Assembly: GCF_002999335.1 (NCBI RefSeq)
Contig: NW_020312125.1
Location: forward strand, 248,001-312,000
Length of the DNA: 64,000 nt
Direction: 5' to 3'
From: Cyclospora cayetanensis
Taxonomy: Eukaryota > Apicomplexa > Conoidasida > Eucoccidiorida > Eimeriidae
Numbering within the stretch: position 1 is the first letter of the stretch; the number at the start of each line of letters is the position of its first letter. The position numbers and the translations under genes were made by a program. The notes below the pieces were generated by a model. The model saw nothing but the letters and a program-made list of their open reading frames with translations, was not told the DNA's origin and did no database searches. Positions 59,428 through 64,000 of this stretch are shown one piece after another.

Positions 59428-59643
59428 CTACGGAACTCTCATTGAGGACTCCTGTAGAGCCCGCGAACCCTTCGATAACCCTTTAAGTACCCTTTCAAAC
59501 GCATTTACATATGCATGGCAAAAGCAAACGGTCTTTTCCAGGTATGACATCAGTGCTATTGGCTGGAAGCCCTCTTGCCAAGAAAACTCTTCGTTCGGCA
59601 GAGAAGGCACTCTGTAAAGCCTCTCAATCCCTAGAAATGCTCC
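59428..59643 (-). CDS. Open segment in frame with the large protein but cut off by TAG
   Basis: About 71 codons read like ordinary protein (GFQPIALMSYLEKTVCFCHA and onward, then AFERVLKGLSKG) and run in the same frame as the large gene. They are separated from its ATG at 59406 only by the TAG at 59430-59428 and seven further codons. It could be the true N-terminus disrupted by a stop, an upstream exon whose intron removes the stop, or an unrelated short frame. A possible acceptor (cctacagatatatag) lies directly before it. Confidence 0.3.
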   Translation of the reverse strand, partial: GAFLGIERLYRVPSLPNEEFSWQEGFQPIALMSYLEKTVCFCHAYVNAFERVLKGLSKGSRALQESSMRVP

Positions 59644-61474
59644 CTATATATCTGTAGGTTTAAGGCCAAAATCTAGTCTCTGGCAGTATACGAGCCAGCT
59701 GGATACAGGCAGAGCATCCTGAGGAGGCATCAGTAGCAGCCGAGACTGCGGAAAGTTGCTTTGGGTCGGGGCCCCCTAAAGGGTAATAGATCTTAGCACT
59801 CGTGAATCCTAAGCTTTGGGTTTTAAGCCTGCTTCGAAGGAATGGCATTACCGTCTCCTAATTCAAAGGCGCAAGGGCCACCATCTGCGGGGTTTGCGGC
59901 CAAAGGGCGCTGCGCACTGGAGAAAGAAGAGGGAAGAAAACCGATAAGCAGAGAGAGTCTGGGAGGGAAAGTAGCGGATAAAGGAGAGGGCGCATAAAAA
60001 GGAAAAGACTTACATCGGGAGAAAAAAAAGCGTGGGAGATAGCTGTCTCTCATATCACCTCCATACACTACAATGTCCTTAGCCAGAGAGCAAGGGACTA
60101 CATGTTCGTATCACCATTTGCACATAGCAGGAATTGCATTCATGCGAAGGATCTATCCCCTGTTCTGCCTCCGACGCACCTACTCCGACAGAGACGAGAC
60201 TGCTGGGGGATCGGCGCATCCGGTGACCCTAGGACCTGTCAGACAGAACAGGAAGTAGCCAGTATATTTATTTCCTTTGAACTATTATACAAAGCGACAA
60301 GCCATCTTTGCATGCCCCCTGCATGCTCAGGGCTCTTCGATCTGACGAGCCCCAACTCTAGTAACGGCAACCCCACGAGGGGCTCAGGGCGCCGGCAGAA
60401 CCGTAAGCCATGGGCCTAAAGCCGTGACGATTGAGGTCCTAATCAGAAGTCATCTCGTCTAAAGAGCTAATTTGTGGGCTTTTATGCACGTATATGTACC
60501 TCGAAAGATCCCACTTGCATAGTCCTAATCAAACTAGTGGTCCTTCAGCACGAAACACATCCCAGATCCCTTTGGCAGGTCACCAATAGGTGAGCCCTTT
60601 TGCGAACATAAATCGTAAGCCCTATGCCTGATCCCTAGATCCTGTGCGGCTGACCTTAACTATATTTTTTTGCCTTTCAAGCATAATGTTCTCCTCTGAA
60701 AGGTGCATATCTTTCATCTTTTCACCAGCTTGTGCCGATTTAACTTGCGGTCAGCTCGCCTCGGACAATCGATTGCAGTATTTTAAAGCGCTAAATCTAA
60801 TCATACATAGCCTCATACCTCCTACTTGGCACATGGGCAGCGATCGCTCCTGCCCTCGAGCGTTTCGTACTACCTATGGCCTCGGGCTACTAACGTGTGC
60901 GCGGTTGCCTCATGGCCTATAAACAGGCTAAAAACAGTATCCGACCTGCAGTGTCAGAGGCCTCTAAGTCTTTCTGTCGCTGCTCCTAGGAGCATTACTG
61001 TCCACGGCCTATGCATCAGGCTTAGTGAGCTCCAGTACATACATAGATTGCGTGTAGCCCCCAAAAAAATTTCACCAAGAGGTAGTACTCCCACTGAACA
61101 GTCCTGACAGGATTATTGCTGTATTATTGCACTGTCTGAATCTGTTACAAAATGGAATGCTTGAGGCGCCAGTGCCCGCATTTATTGATTCATTGCACAG
61201 ACGTGAGTACAAATAGCCGAGCAAGATAGTACAAAGGTAGGGGAATGAGAAGGAAAAGGGAAAAAGACTTGGTTGCTGTAAATATATAGCGCATTCGCTT
61301 GGTGTTTGCCCACCCCATGCAGCCCCAAAGACAGAGAGATCAACCCTTAAGGGAGACCCGAAAAGCCATGTACATCCATGCGGGGCGCAATGAGGATGGA
61401 GCCTCGCTGCTGCTGCCGCTGTCACCCATCTTCGGGGTGCGTTCTTGTCCTAGGATACAGAGCCAAAAGGCTAT
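59644..61474. other. Intergenic, no gene supported
   Basis: A 62-codon minus-strand frame with ATG at 59848 is open but cannot be joined in phase to the segment below. Elsewhere only short frames. The left part should hold the promoter of the large minus-strand gene and the right end the 3' flank of the small heat-shock gene. Confidence 0.35.
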
Positions 61475-62375
61475 CTACCTCCCAATCGATTTTTTTTCCG
61501 GCTTCTCCCCCGGAATAACTCCAATATCAACGCGTCTCCTCTCGTGCCATTGCACGCACTTGAACTTCAACTCCAAAACCCCTGCGTATAGCGCACAGCA
61601 AAAGAACTCACCTCTCTCCTTCACCCCTTTCCCCTCCGAAAATCGCAAGGAGCCCAACTGCCACAAGGTCCTCCCCTCTGAACCCTGAGCAGCGCGTACG
61701 AAAGCGCATATATAGCAGCCAATGAAACGTCTGCAGACCCCTAACCCCGTATCTTTCATACCCGCGTTGAATTGCGCCGAGATCATGTCTTCATTGGCAT
61801 TGCTTGGTAGCTGAAAACGTCTGCAGTAATATCCTGTCTGTCGCTCGTGAGCCATGATGTGCAGCTGGCCCCCAAATCTTTCCTTCAGCTCGTTTTTTGA
61901 CCGGGGCCCACAAATAGAAAGCAGACCCTCTCCAATTTCTATGCAGATATCATCCTTCGAGGCTCCCGGTAAATCCATGAGGAGCATTATGGCTTGTTCC
62001 TTGGGGTCAAAGAACATATCGATCGGGGGAACAAGGGTGACCTTCGCCTTCACGTCGTCAGGAGGTGCAATCTCCTGTATTTCGTTCAAGGGGAGGGCCG
62101 GCTGAAGCTTTCCTGGCTTTGACGGAATCATCTGCGAATCGAAGGCAATTAAAACACCATTAAAAAAGAGAAAATTGCAGATCGACACACAGCGGGATGA
62201 AAACGTCAACTGGGACCACACCTGCAGGTTTGGATACAGCAAACGGACGGAAGCAAAGCTAAGGCCCAGAAATACACAGATTGATGACGTTGCCATGCCT
62301 CTGTCTTACCTTCTCGATGACCAATTGGTCAGCATCGGAGTCCAACGGGGGACCAAAAGAGCAGCAGTCGCACAT
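61475..62375 (-). CDS. Small heat-shock protein (HSP20 / alpha-crystallin family)
   Basis: Three exons, 62375-62310, 62131-61762 and 61581-61475, give 180 residues, a normal size. Junctions are GAGAAG|GTAAGA to TTCGCAG|ATGATT (phase 0) and GCGG|GTATGA to TACGCAG|GGGTTT (phase 1). The alpha-crystallin domain spans about residues 58-155: PPIDMFFDPKEQAIMLLMDL, PGASKDDICIEIGEGLLSICG, RRFQLPSN, and, rebuilt across intron 2, the signature AQFNAGVLEL (A-x4-G-V-L). Such proteins form large oligomers that hold unfolding proteins; in coccidia several are stage- or stress-regulated. The N-terminus MCDCCSFG has three Cys in the first five residues, which could be lipidated or redox-active (inference). 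Intron 2 is 180 bases long and has no stop in frame, so unspliced RNA would add 60 residues inside the domain. The alternative start ATG 62296 lies inside intron 1 and is less likely. Confidence 0.9.
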
Positions 62376-64000
62376 TTCAGGTGGCAAACTGCGATATGCG
62401 AATAACCTGAGCAAAGCACCCACATATTCCCCGAAGATCCCCATCATGCAATTTAATTGAATAGAAGCGGTGTGCCCGTGGTTCATCATGAATGCACCAG
62501 AGACGAATAGAAGGCGAGGACCACTAAGGCGCTCCGTGGTAGCCGACCAGGCTACAACAAAGTCCTAGGCGCCAAGGCACATGCGGAGGTTGTTTGTGCA
62601 TACATACACCGCATAACTGAAACATAAGACTCTGCTTTCACCCCAAGGCCAGAAGTTCACCGAGCGGAGAAAGATCAAAGAATGACCAATGGAGCAGCCT
62701 GGCCTTCAGATGCCATTCAGCGAAAGTGCATCCTTTGCAACGATGAAAGGAGCAGTCTATACCATAGCATGCTTATATCGAATATGAATCTGCATTTATT
62801 GCAGCTAATGGGAGAAAAGAGGGCGGAAACGGGAGAGAAGCATACGTAGCTGAGACCGAAGCCGAGAAGCTGGCTGAAGTCAAGGGGCCTCAAGAAATAG
62901 GACTCTTACGCGCTAGCCTGTTGTTACAGGAGCGTAGTCAAGACGATTTTGTAGGAGGAAGCCAAGGAACGACAAGGTAATCAACAACTAAAGCTCATCA
63001 ACAGGGAAAGAGCACGCAGAGTACCGGGCCTGCTGCATCGCTGGGGCGAGACGACGCTGGGGTTCCGGAATTCTGCATGCCCGTTTTTGTCTCTCTTTCC
63101 GCATCTTTCCCCCCTAGCTCCCATTTTCCGTGTGATATTCAACTCGAATAGACGGCTCGCTGTTTTCCACAACTACTGCTTTATCGCTGCAGCTCCGCAT
63201 GGGCCTACAATTGCTCCCCCCAGCCGGTTGGCTGTTTGTGGGGGGTACCCGGGGAGCAAAATTGCAGCTACAGGTCACACGTTTTTGCATGTGCATTATA
63301 AATGTAATCTTTGGCGCTTGATACTGCTTCTCGTGGGCTGGGCACTGTTTTACCAGAAGCTCTGCAGGAATTTTCTAGCGACTGCACCAGGGATGCACTG
63401 CGCTGCAACAAGGAAATTATGAAGCTGCTTGGATGTATGCTACCAGACTTTTGCACGGCTGAAAACAGTGTTTCGGCTCATTCGAAGCAGGATTATAGAG
63501 GTTAGCTGGCTAGACAGTCGGATATGAGGTTCCCGCAGCCCAATAGTTGATCCGTACAAGACCCTCCCTCACACAAAGTGGCATCTTAGGTGGCGAACCA
63601 CACCACCTTAAGTGTGCACACACACACATTAGCCGCAAAATACACCCTTAAAACACTTCCCAAGTGTCTCCAGTTCTTGATGAGCGATCTGAAGCACCCA
63701 TTGCATGTGGGCTGTGACAACCCGCCGACGAAGCGTCCGCATACGCCGATCCGCAATCAAATAGCAAAATGTATGCTGAGGTAAATTTTTCTACCACTAT
63801 CGAAACAACCTTATCCTCCGGTTTCCTGCAGCATCGAACCCCAGCTTATAGGGAAAGCGAAGCCGGGATCGAAACCCCTACATCATCCGAACAGTATACG
63901 TACTTAAAATGGTGGCCGCACAGTCCACGTTCGAGGAGATTCCACAGGATATAATTTTTATGGAAAATCGAATAGCAGCTCTTAAGTCCTTCAAGTGGTA
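62376..64000. other. Intergenic, no gene seen
   Basis: It begins with the upstream region of the small heat-shock gene. A 111-codon plus-strand frame (63087-63422) shows no family similarity or coding character. Nothing else is recognisable up to the window end. Confidence 0.35.

Noticed and set aside
60300..60420. Hairpin-rich stretch that might be a tRNA
   Set aside because: No cloverleaf with a GGTTCGANTCC-type T arm and matching acceptor stem could be built; no tRNA, rRNA or CRISPR array was found anywhere in the window.

Overview
The window looks like nuclear DNA of an apicomplexan, most likely a coccidian of the Eimeria type. The evidence is spliced genes with GT-AG (and apparently two GC-AG) introns of about 0.1-1 kb, long CAG/CTG runs read mainly as polyglutamine, alanine- and glycine-rich tracts inside conserved proteins, an S-adenosylhomocysteinase with the extra segment known from apicomplexan enzymes, and decayed Ty3/gypsy retrotransposons. 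The genus is an inference from these features, not from a database match. Exon joins were worked out by hand from splice consensus and reading phase.

Layout. 0-6.7 kb: LTR-like repeats around a two-exon 3-mercaptopyruvate sulfurtransferase (1997-3647, +). 6.7-8.1 kb: a membrane-anchored staphylococcal-nuclease-type protein (+). 9.8-14.9 kb: an eight-exon RRM protein resembling translation factor eIF4B (-). 15-23 kb: a gene-poor block with two inverted LTR-like sequences and a decayed Ty3/gypsy element on the minus strand. 23.0-26.4 kb: a protein joining a BTB/T1-type domain to two C-terminal CCCH zinc fingers (-). 28.1-31.9 kb: a SPOUT1/C9orf114-type RNA methyltransferase in eight exons (-). 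32.4-34.3 kb: S-adenosylhomocysteinase (+), divergent from the methyltransferase, with start codons about 525 bases apart. 35.0-37.7 kb: an unrecognised six-exon gene (-). 39.3-43.1 kb: an unrecognised gene (+). 44.3-50 kb: a second decayed Ty3/gypsy element (-) and another LTR-like copy. 51.1-51.4 kb: acyl-CoA-binding protein (+). 52.2-59.4 kb: a very large glutamine-rich protein of unknown function (-). 61.5-62.4 kb: a small heat-shock protein in three exons (-).

The recognisable genes are housekeeping: sulfur and methyl metabolism (sulfurtransferase, SAHH, SPOUT methyltransferase), translation, lipid carriage and stress response. There is no sign of a bacterial-style operon or defence island. 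The most interesting items are the BTB-CCCH fusion, two decayed retroelements with readable order of pol domains plus dispersed LTR-like copies, a 48-base near-perfect palindrome inside an intron, a 180-base in-frame intron in the small heat-shock gene, two GC-AG introns, and an in-frame TAG separating two long segments upstream of the glutamine-rich protein.
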